From: CAMLIZ01 sp966212505
GTDB lineage: Bacteria > Pseudomonadota > Gammaproteobacteria > Burkholderiales > Burkholderiaceae_C
Assembly (NCBI GenBank): GCA_966212505.1
Contig: CBIHRS010000011.1
Coordinates: 75,477 to 139,476 of the forward strand
Direction: 5' to 3'
DNA: 64,000 bases
Part shown: one piece after another, positions 1-9,577 of the stretch
Layout of the letters: each line of letters opens with the position of its first letter
Position numbering within the stretch: position 1 is the stretch's first letter
The notes under the pieces: model-generated
The model's database searches: none
What the model was told of the DNA's origin: nothing
Seen by the model: only the letters and a program-made list of their open reading frames with translations
Translations under genes and position numbers: made by a program

Positions 1-1134
1 CCCTGGCACCACACCTTCGGCGGCAACCACAACCTCGGGCTCGTGCTCTACAACGGCGGCACGCTCTACATCGACGATGGCAAGCCCACGCCGCAGGCCA
101 TCGGCGAGACGCTGCGCAACCTGCGCGAGGTGGCGCCGACGATCTACTTCAACGTGCCGCGCGGCTTCGAGCAGATCGCGGGCGTGCTCGCGCACGACGT
201 GCTGCTGCGCGAAACCCTCTTCGGCCGCGTGCGGGCCTTCATGTATGCCGGCGCCGTGCTGTCGCAGCACGTGTGGGACCAGCTCGACGAGCTGGCCGTG
301 CGCACCATCGGCAGCCGCGTTCGCATGCTCACCGGGCTGGGCATGACCGAGACCTCGCCGGCCTGCACCTTCGCGCTGAACGACGGCGTGCGCTCCTGCG
401 ACATCGGCCTGCCGGCGCCCGGCGTCGAGGTGAAGCTGGTGCCGCTGCAGGATGGCCACTCCAAAGGCCACTTCGAGATCCGCTTCCGCGGCCCGCACGT
501 GACCCCCGGCTACTGGCGCGCGCCCACCGCCACCGCCGAAGCCTTCGACGACGAGGGCTTCTACCGCAGCGGCGATGCGGTGAGCTGGCGCGATGCCGCC
601 GATCCGCAGCGCGGCCTGTGCTTCCAGGGCCGCATCGCCGAGGACTTCAAGCTCTCGACCGGCACCTTCGTGGGCGTCGGCCCGCTGCGCGCCCGCGTGC
701 TGGCCGAAGGCAGCCCCTGGGTGCAGGACGTGGTGGTCACCGCACCAGGCCGGGCCGAGCTGGGGTTGCTGATCGTGCCCCGGCTCGACGAATGCCGCCG
801 CCTCGCCGGGCTGGGCCCGCACGCTGCGGCCGACGAGGTGCTGCAGCACGACGCCGTGCGCCGCTGCTTCCAGCGGCTGGTCGACCGGCTGTGGGCGCTG
901 GGCAGCGGCAGCGCGAGCCGCGTCGCGCGGGCGCATGTGCTGGCCGACCTGCTGTCGATCGACGACGGCGAGGTCACCGACAAGGGTTCGGTCAACCAGC
1001 GCGTGGTGCTGCAGCAGCGCGCGGCGCTGGTGCAGGCGCTGTACGAGGCCGGGCCGGACGACGGCTTCGCGATCCTGCCCCGCACCGACCCCGACGACGA
1101 CACCAACGACGACACACCAGGAGACAACCCATGA
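1..1134 (+). CDS. fcs: Feruloyl-CoA synthase-like acyl-CoA ligase, 3' part (5' end outside window)
   Basis: C-terminal 377 residues of an ANL-superfamily (AMP-forming) ligase, open from base 1. Seen: GGNHNLGLVLYNGG near the window edge, the nucleotide-binding MTETSPA block, the YRSGD motif, and DFKLSTGTFV in place of the usual hinge region, all in family order. Known: feruloyl-CoA synthase activates ferulate and related hydroxycinnamates with ATP and CoA, the first step of lignin-monomer breakdown. The stop overlaps the start of the next gene (ATGA), so the two are translationally coupled. The solute-binding protein downstream fits uptake of the same class of compound. Exact substrate is an inference; another aryl-CoA ligase is possible. 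Confidence 0.8.
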   Translation, partial: PWHHTFGGNHNLGLVLYNGGTLYIDDGKPTPQAIGETLRNLREVAPTIYFNVPRGFEQIAGVLAHDVLLRETLFGRVRAFMYAGAVLSQHVWDQLDELAVRTIGSRVRMLTGLGMTETSPACTFALNDGVRSCDIGLPAPGVEVKLVPLQDGHSKGHFEIRFRGPHVTPGYWRAPTATAEAFDDEGFYRSGDAVSWRDAADPQRGLCFQGRIAEDFKLSTGTFVGVGPLRARVLAEGSPWVQDVVVTAPGRAELGLLIVPRLDECRRLAGLGPHAAADEVLQHDAVRRCFQRLVDRLWALGSGSASRVARAHVLADLLSIDDGEVTDKGSVNQRVVLQQRAALVQALYEAGPDDGFAILPRTDPDDDTNDDTPGDNP

Positions 1135-2267
1135 ACACGCTTCTGCGCCGGGTGGCTGCCATGCTGCTGGCCGCCTGCGCGATGGCGGCGCACGCCGACG
1201 TGACCATCGGTGTCTCGCTGCCGCTCACCGGCCCGGCTGCGGGCCTGGGCCTGCCGGTGAAGAACGGCCTGACGTTGTGGCCGCCCGCCATCGCCGGCGA
1301 GAAACTGCATCTCATCGTGCTCGACGACGCCACCGACACCACGGCGGGCGTGAAGAACGCGCGCCGCTTCGTCACCGAGGACAAGGTCGACCTGATCATC
1401 GGCTCGGTCGCCACGCCGGTGGCGCTGGCCATTGCCGATGTCGCGGCCGAGAGCGGCACCGTGCAGCTGGCGCTGTCGCCGATCCCGCTGCCCGAGGGCA
1501 AGGATGCGTGGTCGTTCCGCCTCGCGCATTCGAGCGCGGTGATGGCCAATGCGATGGTGGCCCACATGCGCCGCGCCGGCGTGAAGACGCTGGGCTTCAT
1601 CGGCTATGCCGATCCCTACGGCGAGACCTGGCTCAAGGACCTGGGCGCGGCCGCCGCCGCCGCCGGCCTGCGCCTCGGCGATGTCGAGCGCTTCCAGCGC
1701 GCCGACACCAGCGTGACCGCGCAGGCGCTGAAGCTGGTGGCGGCCAACCCCGATGCGATCGTCGTCGTGGCCTCGGGCAGCGGCGCGGCCATGCCCGAGC
1801 TCGCCTTGCTCGACCGCGGCTACAAGGGCCGCATCTACCAGACCCATGCGGCCGCCTCGCGCGATCTCGTGCGCGTGGGCGGCAAGGCGGTGGAGGGCAC
1901 CTACGTGCTCTCGGGGCCGGCCGTGGTGCCCGAGCAGCTGCCCGAGCACAACCCGTCGAAGAAGGAGGCGGCCAAGTACGTGGCGGCCTACGAGAAGGCC
2001 TTCGGCCCGGGCACGCGCAACCAGTTCGCGGGCCATGCCTGGGATGCAATGCTGCTGCTGCAGGCCGCGCTGCCGCACGCGCTGAAGCAGGCCCGGCCCG
2101 GCACGCCGGCCTTCCGCCGTGCGCTACGCGATGCCATCGAGCAGGCCGGGCGGCTCGACGTGTCGCAAGGTGTGCTCGACTACACGCCCAAGGATCACTG
2201 GGGCTTCACCGCCGGCACGCCGGTGGTGCTGAAGGTGGTCAATGGCGACTGGCACCTCGAGGAATGA
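1131..2267 (+). CDS. ABC transporter periplasmic substrate-binding protein (branched-chain amino acid/aromatic acid type)
   Basis: 378 residues. An N-terminal signal peptide (MNTLLRR, hydrophobic stretch, AHA-D cleavage region) is followed by VTIGVSLPLTGPAAGLG, typical of the LivK-like periplasmic-binding fold type I. Known: such proteins deliver amino acids or aromatic acids to an inner-membrane ABC permease. The ATG at 1131 overlaps the preceding ligase stop, so this is a late gene of an aromatic-acid operon that begins upstream of the window. No permease or ATPase follows, so the transporter core is probably upstream. Ligand inferred only from context. Confidence 0.85.
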   Translation: MNTLLRRVAAMLLAACAMAAHADVTIGVSLPLTGPAAGLGLPVKNGLTLWPPAIAGEKLHLIVLDDATDTTAGVKNARRFVTEDKVDLIIGSVATPVALAIADVAAESGTVQLALSPIPLPEGKDAWSFRLAHSSAVMANAMVAHMRRAGVKTLGFIGYADPYGETWLKDLGAAAAAAGLRLGDVERFQRADTSVTAQALKLVAANPDAIVVVASGSGAAMPELALLDRGYKGRIYQTHAAASRDLVRVGGKAVEGTYVLSGPAVVPEQLPEHNPSKKEAAKYVAAYEKAFGPGTRNQFAGHAWDAMLLLQAALPHALKQARPGTPAFRRALRDAIEQAGRLDVSQGVLDYTPKDHWGFTAGTPVVLKVVNGDWHLEE

Positions 2268-2291
2268 TGCGAGGAATAACATTCATGTTCC

Positions 2292-2858
2292 ATGAACAAA
2301 GCCTTCACGAAAGAGCCCGAGGGCGACGATGACGACGACGGCCCGGGCCTGCCGCCGCTGCCCGCGGGCGGCAAGAACTACATCACGCCGGCCGGCTACC
2401 ACCGGCTGCGTGCGGAGCTGCTGAGCTTGATCGACGAAGAGCGCCCCAAGGTGGTCGAGGCCGTGTCGTGGGCCGCGAAGAACGGCGACCGTTCCGAGAA
2501 TGGCGACTACATCTACGGCAAGAAGCGCCTGCGCGAGATCGACCGCCGCATCCGCTTCCTGACCAAGCGGCTCGACATCGCCGAAGTGGCCGATCCGTCG
2601 GCCCACCACGGCAACGACCAGGTGTTCTTCGGTGCCACGGTGACCTATGCCACCGCCAAGGGCGAAGAGCGGACGATCACGATCAAGGGCATCGACGAGG
2701 CCGACAACCTGAAGGGCGAGGTGAGCTGGATCTCGCCGATCGCGCGGGCCTTGCTGAAGGCCCGCGAAGGTGACGAAGTGCAGTTGATGACGCCCGGCGG
2801 CATCGAGAAGATCGAGGTGCTCGAGGTGCGCTACCCCAAGCCGGGAGAGGGTGCTTGA
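2292..2858 (+). CDS. greB: Transcription elongation factor GreB
   Basis: 188 residues. Begins MNKAFTKE, then an acidic GDDDDD linker, then ITPAGYHRLRAEL, the start of the Gre coiled-coil domain, and NGDRSENGDYIYGKKRLREID, the coiled-coil tip with acidic residues that reach the RNA polymerase active site. The C-terminal half (EERTITIKG...) is the FKBP-like Gre domain. Known: GreB stimulates cleavage of backtracked transcripts. IYGKKRLREID distinguishes it from GreA. Stands alone, 24 bases after the transporter gene and followed by a strong hairpin. Confidence 0.95.
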   Translation: MNKAFTKEPEGDDDDDGPGLPPLPAGGKNYITPAGYHRLRAELLSLIDEERPKVVEAVSWAAKNGDRSENGDYIYGKKRLREIDRRIRFLTKRLDIAEVADPSAHHGNDQVFFGATVTYATAKGEERTITIKGIDEADNLKGEVSWISPIARALLKAREGDEVQLMTPGGIEKIEVLEVRYPKPGEGA

Positions 2859-2865
2859 CGACGCA

Positions 2866-2901
2866 CAGCGGCGGACGGTGTCTGCCTGCCGTCCGCCGCT
2901 G
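2866..2901 (+). terminator. Hairpin after greB
   Basis: A perfect 13-bp inverted repeat (2866-2878 with 2889-2901, 10-base loop) begins 8 bases after the greB stop. There is no T-run, so it may end transcription only partly or protect the transcript end. Confidence 0.55.
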
Positions 2902-3031
2902 GCCGCCAACCTGGCCCTGAGCGTTTGCTCTTCCTCCTCGTTGGTTGGCGGAAATTAGCAAAGGGCGTACAGCATGGCGAGTCAACAAGTCTCCTCCTGC
3001 GAGTGACATTCTTCACATCGATAATCGGCGC

Positions 3032-3676
3032 ATGTCATCGCCCGCCTCACAAGACGACCGCCTGCCCCCGCCGTTGCTCGACGCGATGGCGCGCCGCGGC
3101 GGCATCCGCAGCTTTCCCGCCAACGCGATCCTGATCAACGAGGGCGACAGCACCGAGTCGCTCTACATCGTGCTGAGCGGCCGGGTCAAGGTCTATGCCG
3201 GCGACGACTCGGGTCGCGAGGTGATCCTGCATGAGCTGGGGCCCGGCGAATACCTGGGCGAGCTGTCGCTCGACGGCGAGAAGCGCTCGGTCTCGGTGAA
3301 GACGCTGGAGCCCACCACCTGCTGCGTGGTGCAGGGCGCCGACCTGCGCGAGTTCCTGGCCGAGCATCCGGATTTCGCGGTGCACATGACCCGCAAGCTG
3401 ATCCGCATGGTGCGCCGCCTCACCGCCCAGGTGAAGAGCCTGGCGCTGCAGGACGTGTACGGCCGCGTGGTGCGCGTGCTGATGGAGCTCTCCGAGCCCG
3501 ACGGCGAGCGCCGGGTGGTGCGCGCCAAGCTCACGCAGCAGGACATCGCCGACCGCGTGGGCTCCTCGCGCGAGATGGTCAACCGCATCATGAAGGAGCT
3601 CACCGTCGGCGGCTACGTCGCGTTGAGCACCGACAAGCAGATCACCATCCTGAAGAAGCTGCCCGCGGCCTGGTGA
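3032..3676 (+). CDS. Crp/Fnr-family transcriptional regulator
   Basis: 214 residues from ATG 3032. N-terminal cyclic-nucleotide-binding fold (ILINEGDSTESLYIVLSGRVKV, then LGPGEYLGELSLDGEKRSVSV), a long dimer helix, and a C-terminal winged helix (LTQQDIADRVGSSREMVNRI). The N-terminal cysteine cluster of Fnr is absent, so an oxygen-sensing iron-sulfur type is unlikely; Crp/Vfr-like sensing is more probable. The frame is open upstream to 2945, giving 29 extra residues, but the shorter start fits the family length better. Stands alone between greB and the DUF2339 gene. Confidence 0.9.
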   Translation: MSSPASQDDRLPPPLLDAMARRGGIRSFPANAILINEGDSTESLYIVLSGRVKVYAGDDSGREVILHELGPGEYLGELSLDGEKRSVSVKTLEPTTCCVVQGADLREFLAEHPDFAVHMTRKLIRMVRRLTAQVKSLALQDVYGRVVRVLMELSEPDGERRVVRAKLTQQDIADRVGSSREMVNRIMKELTVGGYVALSTDKQITILKKLPAAW

Positions 3677-3765
3677 GTACTACCGAGCGATGCCCCCCGT
3701 TCTAGGGGCGGGAGCGGCCGGGGTCGCGCCGATAATCGCCCCCCAATAAAACGAGAGGGGCGCAC

Positions 3766-6700
3766 ATGAAGTGGCTGCTGGCGCTGTTGGGTGCCATCGT
3801 CGGAGGGGCGATCGGCGAAATCCTGGGCGCGATCGTCGGAGCCGTGGCCGGCTGGATCTTCGGCATGATGCTGAAGAAGGGCGAGGAGTCGGCGCAGCGC
3901 AAGCACGAGGAGCGCAAGACGCAGCCCTCGCAGGGCCGCCAGCCGCTGGAGCTCGATCTGCTCGAGGAGCGCGTGAAGACGCTGGAGCGCGAGGTCGCCC
4001 AGCTGCGCTCCAAGGTGCACCGCCTGAGCCAGGGTGTGAGCGTGCCGGCCGAGCTCGAGGGCCAGGTGCCCGCCGCGGCGCCCGTGCCTGTTCCTGCTCC
4101 CACCCCGCCAGCGCCACCCGAGCCGGAGGACCTGGTCCCCGAGCTGCTGGCCGACCTGCCGGCCATGCCGGTCCCTGCACCGGTCCCCGAACCCGCTCCC
4201 GCGGTGCCGCTCACGATCGAGCCGGCCACCGCATCGCTGCGCGTCACCCCGCCGCCTGCAGCGCAGGCCGATGAAACCGACGACGGCTTCCTTGTCGAGA
4301 CGCACCAGGCTCAGGAGTCCGAGCCCGAGCCCCAGTTCGCCCAGGCCGCGCCTCCGCGCCCGCCGGTCGCGCCGCCGCCACCCGCGGTGCCGCTGCGCGA
4401 CCGCCTGCCGCCCTTCATCAGCCGCTTCATCTTCGGCGGCAACACCATCGTCAAGGTGGGCGTGCTGATCCTCTTCCTCGGCCTGGCCTTCCTGCTGCGC
4501 TATGCGGCCGAGCGGGTCACGATGCCGGTGGAGCTGCGCTATGCCGGCGTGGCCGGCATGGGCGCCGCGCTGCTGGCGCTGGGCTGGCGCCTGCGCCACA
4601 AGGCCGATGCCTACGGGCTGATCCTGCAGGGCGCCGGCATCGGCGTGTTCTACCTCACCGCGCTGGCCGCGGTGAAATTGCATCCGCTGCTCACGCCGAC
4701 GATCGCGTTCTCGTTCATGGCCCTGGTGGCAGTGCTCGCCGCCGTGCTCGCGGTCATGCAGAACGCGCCGTGGCTCGCGCTGGTGGCGGTGCTCGAAGGC
4801 TTTGCGGCGCCGGTGCTGGTGTCCACCGGCGGCGGCAACCACATCGCGCTGTTCAGCTACCTCGCGATCCTCGATGTCGGCATCTTCCTGATGGCCTGGT
4901 TCCGCGCCTGGCGGCCGCTCAACCTGGTGGGCTTCGTCGGCACCTTCACGCTGGCCGGCGGCTGGGCGCACACCTACTACGTGCAGGCGCTGTACCCCAG
5001 CGTGCAGGCCTTCCTGCTGCTCTTCTTCGTGCTGTTCACGGCCATCGGCGTGCTGTTCGCGCGGCGCTCGCTCGCGCTGGCCGGCGAGCCCGACCCGAGC
5101 CGCCCGCTCTCCGACCGCGCGCTCGAGGCCTTGCGCCACGTGGGCCGCGTCGACAGCACGCTGGCCTTCGGCGTGCCGCTGGCGGCCTACACGCTGCAGT
5201 ACCTGATGGTGAAGCACGACCCCTGGGGCCCGGCTTGGTCGGCCTTCGGGTTCGGCGTGTTCTACCTGCTGCTGGGCGGCATGCTGCTGCGCGGGCCGCG
5301 CCGCTATTCGCTGCTGGGCGAGGCCTACGTGATCGTCAGCGTCATCTTCGGCACGCTGACGATTCCCCTGGCGCTCGAAGGCGCATGGACGGGCGCCACC
5401 TGGGCGGTCGAGGCGGCCGGCATGTACTGGCTCGGCGTGCGCCAGCACCGTGCCTATGCCCGGGCCTTCGCGCAGGCGGTGATGGCCGGTGCGGTGCTGC
5501 GCCTCGTCAGCTCGTTGACGCTCGACTTCCGGCCCGAGGTGCCGCTGATCGCGGGCTCGGTGCTGGGCATGGCGCTGCTGTGCGCCAGCGCATTCGCGAT
5601 GCACTTCGTCAACCGCCGCGCGCCCGAAGGCCACGAGGGCTGGCAGGCGCTCAGCGCGTTCGCGCTGCCCTGCCTCGGCGTGGCCTCGCTGGATGCCATC
5701 GCCTGGATGCTGTGCATTCCGCTGTGGGCCAGCGCGGTCACCGCGTGGCTGGCGCTGGGTTGTGCACTCGCGCTGCGGCGCTGGCCGGGGCCGGCGCTGG
5801 CCGCCTGTGTGCCGGCATTGCACCTCGTGGCGCTGGTCGGCCTGGGCTCCACGCTGCACACCGCGCAGGGCGCGGCGATGCTGGCCGATGGCTGGCACGG
5901 CCTCAGCGCCGCGGTACTGATCGGTGCGGCGCTGCTCGCCACCGCGTGGCTGGGCCTGCGCGCCACGCTGCGTGCCGCGGCTGAGCGGCAGAGTGCGCCG
6001 AGCTGGAGCCTGGCCAGCAGCGCCGGCCTGCTCGCGGGCCTGGCGGTGCTGAACCTGAGCCTGCTGTTCGTGATGCCCGCCGAGCGCGCGGCGCTGGTGT
6101 GGCCGTGGGTGGGCCTGGGCGTCTTGTGGCTGGGCCTGCGCATCGCGCATCCGGCGCTGGGCCTGGCCTGGGTCGCGCTCGAGGCTGCCGGCGGCGCCGC
6201 GCTCGTCGCCTTCGGCTGGCCCACGATCGAGGCCTGGGTCACCAGCCCGATGGGCACACCGTTCTGGGGCGCGCTCACGCTGACTGTGTGCGGCTTCGTC
6301 GCCGGCGACCTGCTGCAGCGCGCCGGCCGCCGCGCCACGGGCTGGACCAGCGCCTGGACCCAGCCTGCCTTCGTGCACTGGGCCGTGCTCGGCTGGGCGC
6401 TGCTGTGGTGGGCCCAGGTGGCGCCGCCCGAGATCTATCGGCGCCTGCTGCATGTGGATGCGCTGCGCCTGTGGCCCGCGCTCGTCGCGCTGTGGGTGAT
6501 CAGCACCTCGGTGCTGATGGCGCTGGGCGCCCGCTGGCGCGCCTGGCTGCAGATGGGCCAGGCCACCGCCGCCACTGTGCCGTTGCTGGTGCTGATGGCG
6601 ATCGCCGGCCCGTTGACCTCGAGCATTGCGCCGTCGAACGACCTGGGCTGGGTGGCATGGCCGTTGGCGCTGGGGTGGCACCTGCTGCTCTTGCGGCAGC

Positions 6701-7524
6701 AGCCGGCCTGGCTGCCGCGCGCCGTGCTGCAGCCGCTGCACGTGCTGGGTTTCTGGCTCTTCGTGCTGCTCGGTGCGCGCGAATGCCAGCTTGCGATGGC
6801 TTCGCTCGGTGCGCCCGGCTCCTCATGGCAGGCGCTGGGGTGGATGCTGGTGCCGGTGGCGGTGCTGGTGCTGGTCACGCGGCCGGCGATGCTGAAGCGC
6901 TGGCCGCTGGCCGACTTCAAGCGGGCCTACCTGCTGGTGGCCTGCGGCCCGCTCGCGCTGTACCTGCTGCTGTGGCTGTGGGTGGCCAACGGCCTGCCGG
7001 GCGATGCGGCGCCGCTGCCCTACCTGCCGCTGCTCAACCCGCTGGAGCTGGCGCAGGCCTGCATCGTGCTCGCGCTGGTGCTGTGGCTGCGCACGCTGCC
7101 GGCACAAGATCAGCAGCAGCTGCCGCGCCCGGTGCTGCTGGGCGGCCTGGGCCTCACCGCCTTTGCGGTCTACACCGGCATGGTGCTGCGCACCTGCCAC
7201 CACTGGGCCGGCGTGCTGTGGGACGGCCAGGCGCTGTTCGACTCCACGCTGACCCAGGCCGCGCTCTCGGTGGCGTGGTCGGTGGTCGGCGTCGCGCTGA
7301 TGCTGCTGGGCCACCGCCGCTTCAACCGCCTGGTGTGGGCGGTGGGCGCGGCGCTGCTCGGCGTGGTGGTGGTCAAGCTCTTCCTGGTGGAGCTGGCCGA
7401 CCGCGGCAGCCTCTACCGCATCGTCTCGTTCATCGTCGTCGGCCTGCTGCTGCTGCTGGTGGGCTACTTTGCGCCGGTGCCGCCCAAGCGGCCGGCCGAA
7501 GACTCGCCGGCATCGGCGCCCTGA
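3766..7524 (+). CDS. Large polytopic membrane protein, DUF2339 family
   Basis: 1252 residues. Layout: a hydrophobic glycine-rich N-terminal segment (about 1-30), a charged KKGEESAQRKHEER stretch, a coiled coil (LDLLEERVKTLEREVAQLRSKVHRL, about 65-90), a long proline/alanine/glutamate linker (about 100-210), then roughly two dozen transmembrane helices beginning near FGGNTIVKVGVLILFLGLAFLLRY. This is the DUF2339 layout. Function is not established; an envelope role is inferred. It is followed 20 bases on by a DUF3999 gene, its usual partner, probably in one operon. Confidence 0.85.
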   Translation: MKWLLALLGAIVGGAIGEILGAIVGAVAGWIFGMMLKKGEESAQRKHEERKTQPSQGRQPLELDLLEERVKTLEREVAQLRSKVHRLSQGVSVPAELEGQVPAAAPVPVPAPTPPAPPEPEDLVPELLADLPAMPVPAPVPEPAPAVPLTIEPATASLRVTPPPAAQADETDDGFLVETHQAQESEPEPQFAQAAPPRPPVAPPPPAVPLRDRLPPFISRFIFGGNTIVKVGVLILFLGLAFLLRYAAERVTMPVELRYAGVAGMGAALLALGWRLRHKADAYGLILQGAGIGVFYLTALAAVKLHPLLTPTIAFSFMALVAVLAAVLAVMQNAPWLALVAVLEGFAAPVLVSTGGGNHIALFSYLAILDVGIFLMAWFRAWRPLNLVGFVGTFTLAGGWAHTYYVQALYPSVQAFLLLFFVLFTAIGVLFARRSLALAGEPDPSRPLSDRALEALRHVGRVDSTLAFGVPLAAYTLQYLMVKHDPWGPAWSAFGFGVFYLLLGGMLLRGPRRYSLLGEAYVIVSVIFGTLTIPLALEGAWTGATWAVEAAGMYWLGVRQHRAYARAFAQAVMAGAVLRLVSSLTLDFRPEVPLIAGSVLGMALLCASAFAMHFVNRRAPEGHEGWQALSAFALPCLGVASLDAIAWMLCIPLWASAVTAWLALGCALALRRWPGPALAACVPALHLVALVGLGSTLHTAQGAAMLADGWHGLSAAVLIGAALLATAWLGLRATLRAAAERQSAPSWSLASSAGLLAGLAVLNLSLLFVMPAERAALVWPWVGLGVLWLGLRIAHPALGLAWVALEAAGGAALVAFGWPTIEAWVTSPMGTPFWGALTLTVCGFVAGDLLQRAGRRATGWTSAWTQPAFVHWAVLGWALLWWAQVAPPEIYRRLLHVDALRLWPALVALWVISTSVLMALGARWRAWLQMGQATAATVPLLVLMAIAGPLTSSIAPSNDLGWVAWPLALGWHLLLLRQQPAWLPRAVLQPLHVLGFWLFVLLGARECQLAMASLGAPGSSWQALGWMLVPVAVLVLVTRPAMLKRWPLADFKRAYLLVACGPLALYLLLWLWVANGLPGDAAPLPYLPLLNPLELAQACIVLALVLWLRTLPAQDQQQLPRPVLLGGLGLTAFAVYTGMVLRTCHHWAGVLWDGQALFDSTLTQAALSVAWSVVGVALMLLGHRRFNRLVWAVGAALLGVVVVKLFLVELADRGSLYRIVSFIVVGLLLLLVGYFAPVPPKRPAEDSPASAP

Positions 7525-7544
7525 CCGTCGGATACCGCGTGCCC

Positions 7545-8951
7545 ATGAACCCTCGACTCCACTCCCTGCTGCGCGCCGCCGGCCTGCCGGCCGCGCTGAT
7601 CCTTGCCACGGCGGCCATCGCGCAGGGCACGCCCACCAGCGCCGAGCTCAAGCTGCAGGGCGCCGGCCCGTACTACACCTTCACGGTGCCGCTCGCGTTG
7701 CGCAGCGCCGCAGCGTCGCCCGAGCTCGACGACCTGCAGGTGCTCAACGCCCGCGGCGACCTGCTGCCGATGGCCTGGGTGGCCGAGCTGCCGCCCGACA
7801 GCGAAGAGCACACGAGCAACGCCGCGATCTTCAAGATGCCCGGCGCGGCCTCGGGCCCCAAGACGCTGCCGCCGCAGGGCTGGATGCTCGACGTGCGCTC
7901 GGCCAAGGGCGCGCTGCTCAAGCTCGACGTGTCGCTCGCGCCGCAGGCCCAGGGCCTGTACACCCTGTCGGTGGAGGCCAGCGACGACCTGCAGCAATGG
8001 CAGCTGGTGCAGCCCGCAGTGCAGGTGCTCTCGCTGCAGCACCAGGGCCAGCAGCTGCGCAGCACCGCCATCGAGCTGGGCTACATCCGCGCGGCCTACC
8101 TGCGGCTGAAGCCGCTGCCCGGCAGCGCCTTGCCCGAGCTGGCCTCGGCCCAGGTGAGCAGCGTGAGCGAGCACACGGCCGCCCAGCCGCTGCAATGGAC
8201 CGAGCCGATCGCGCCGGCGCAATGCACGCAGAACCACTGCGACTACAACCTGCCGCGCCACCTGCCGCTGGAGCTGCTCGACCTGCAGCTGAGCGAGCCC
8301 AATGCGCTGGGCCGGGTGCAGCTGCTCGGCCGCATCGATCCGCAGCCGGAGCAGCCGCCGCGCGGCCGGCCGCATGGCCTGCGCCAGCATGTGCGCGCGC
8401 TGCGCCACAAGAGCGCGCCGCCGGGCAGCACCGAGCCCTACTGGGCGCCGCTGGCCTCGGCCCAGGTGTACCGATTGGCCCTGCCGCAGGGCGAGGCCCG
8501 CTCGGGCGCCTTCTGGCTCGACCATGGCCTGTATCCGCAGGTGCGCGTGCAGACCGACGGCCCGATCACGCAGCTCGGCGCCAGGCCGCCGCTGCTGCGC
8601 GTGGGCGCACATGCGCGGGCGCTGGTGTTCCTGGCGCGCGAGCCGGCACCCTACCGGCTGGCCTGGGGCCGGGTGCCCGACAAGCCCAACGCCATCGCGC
8701 TCGAGCAGCTGATCCCCACCCGCAAGTTCACCGATCCGCTGCCGGCCGATTCGGCCGCCATCGCGCTGCCGGCCCCGGTGGTGGCCACGCCCGCTTCGGC
8801 GCCTGCCTCGGCGGCCTCTGCGCGGGCTGCGTCCACCGCATCGAGCAAGCCCTGGCTCTGGGCCGCGCTGCTCGCCGGCGTGACGCTGATGGGCTTCATG
8901 GCCTGGTCGCTGCTGCGCGGCCACGACGCCGCGCCAAAAGACCCCTCCTAG
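7545..8951 (+). CDS. DUF3999 family exported, membrane-anchored protein
   Basis: 468 residues. A signal peptide (ALILATAAIAQG) precedes a periplasmic beta-rich region containing the family's LDDLQVLNARGDLLPMAW and YWAPLASAQVYRL stretches. A C-terminal transmembrane helix (WLWAALLAGVTLMGFMAWSLL) and a short basic tail end the protein. Starts 20 bases after the DUF2339 gene. Known only as a conserved partner of DUF2339; no biochemical function is assigned. Its stop overlaps the stop of the opposing gene by 4 bases (CTAG). Confidence 0.85.
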   Translation: MNPRLHSLLRAAGLPAALILATAAIAQGTPTSAELKLQGAGPYYTFTVPLALRSAAASPELDDLQVLNARGDLLPMAWVAELPPDSEEHTSNAAIFKMPGAASGPKTLPPQGWMLDVRSAKGALLKLDVSLAPQAQGLYTLSVEASDDLQQWQLVQPAVQVLSLQHQGQQLRSTAIELGYIRAAYLRLKPLPGSALPELASAQVSSVSEHTAAQPLQWTEPIAPAQCTQNHCDYNLPRHLPLELLDLQLSEPNALGRVQLLGRIDPQPEQPPRGRPHGLRQHVRALRHKSAPPGSTEPYWAPLASAQVYRLALPQGEARSGAFWLDHGLYPQVRVQTDGPITQLGARPPLLRVGAHARALVFLAREPAPYRLAWGRVPDKPNAIALEQLIPTRKFTDPLPADSAAIALPAPVVATPASAPASAASARAASTASSKPWLWAALLAGVTLMGFMAWSLLRGHDAAPKDPS

Positions 8952-9532
8952 ATCTGCATCGTGCGCATGCTGTCGGCCGCACCGCGCGTGCGTTCCGCCA
9001 GCGTGGCCGCCACCGAGGCATAGACCTCGGCATTGAGCATCATCTCCAGCGTGCTCAGCGTCACCGGTTGGGCCGGCTGCGGCAGCATCCATTGCCATGA
9101 AGGCCGCGGCAGCCCCACCGCGCGCAGCTTGGCCGTGAGGATGTTGGGCTCGGCGCTCTGCAGCGTGGCGATGAGGGCCACGCGCGAGCGGCCGTCGGGC
9201 GAGGGCGCGCTGCACTGCCACCAGGCATCGAGCATCGCTTCTGCTTCCTGGGGCGCGCCGTCGGCCAGCAGCGAGATCATGCGCGCCAGCGCGGGGTCGT
9301 TGCGCGTGAGCGTGGCGTGCAGCTCGGGCAGCGGCACCGTCTGCTGCGTGGACCGGTGCACCACCCAGCCCACCGACGTGAGCATGTGCGAGAGCGTCTG
9401 GAACAAGGCCATGCCTCGCTCCCGGGCCACGGCGCCCGCCAGCAGCGCGGGTTGCGTCCAAGCCGGCGGCGCGCCCACGTGGGCCGAGACCGGCTCGACG
9501 GTCAGCAGCGTATCGATGACCGTGAGTTGCAT
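8948..9532 (-). CDS. Uncharacterised 194-residue protein
   Basis: I do not recognise a family. The ATG at 9532 is preceded five bases upstream by AGGA; an ATG at 9538 and a TTG at 9550 also lie in frame. The product looks soluble and mostly helical, with no signal peptide or membrane segment, and is moderately rich in Met and Ala. It converges on the DUF3999 gene and is divergent from the flavin oxidoreductase, sharing with it the intergenic region holding two palindromes. Codon use is like the host's. Confidence 0.6.
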   Translation of the reverse strand: MQLTVIDTLLTVEPVSAHVGAPPAWTQPALLAGAVARERGMALFQTLSHMLTSVGWVVHRSTQQTVPLPELHATLTRNDPALARMISLLADGAPQEAEAMLDAWWQCSAPSPDGRSRVALIATLQSAEPNILTAKLRAVGLPRPSWQWMLPQPAQPVTLSTLEMMLNAEVYASVAATLAERTRGAADSMRTMQI

Positions 9533-9577
9533 GTACATCCTGGCGAACAACGGTGGTTCCAGCTTAGGGCCCGTGCA

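Noticed and set aside
2945..3031. Longer start for the Crp-type regulator
   Set aside because: Adds 29 residues unlike the family; ATG 3032 fits better, though the longer form cannot be excluded.
3613..6741. 1042-aa minus-strand open frame opposite DUF2339
   Set aside because: Composition typical of antisense to a Leu/Ala-rich membrane gene; the plus-strand protein has clear helices and family features.
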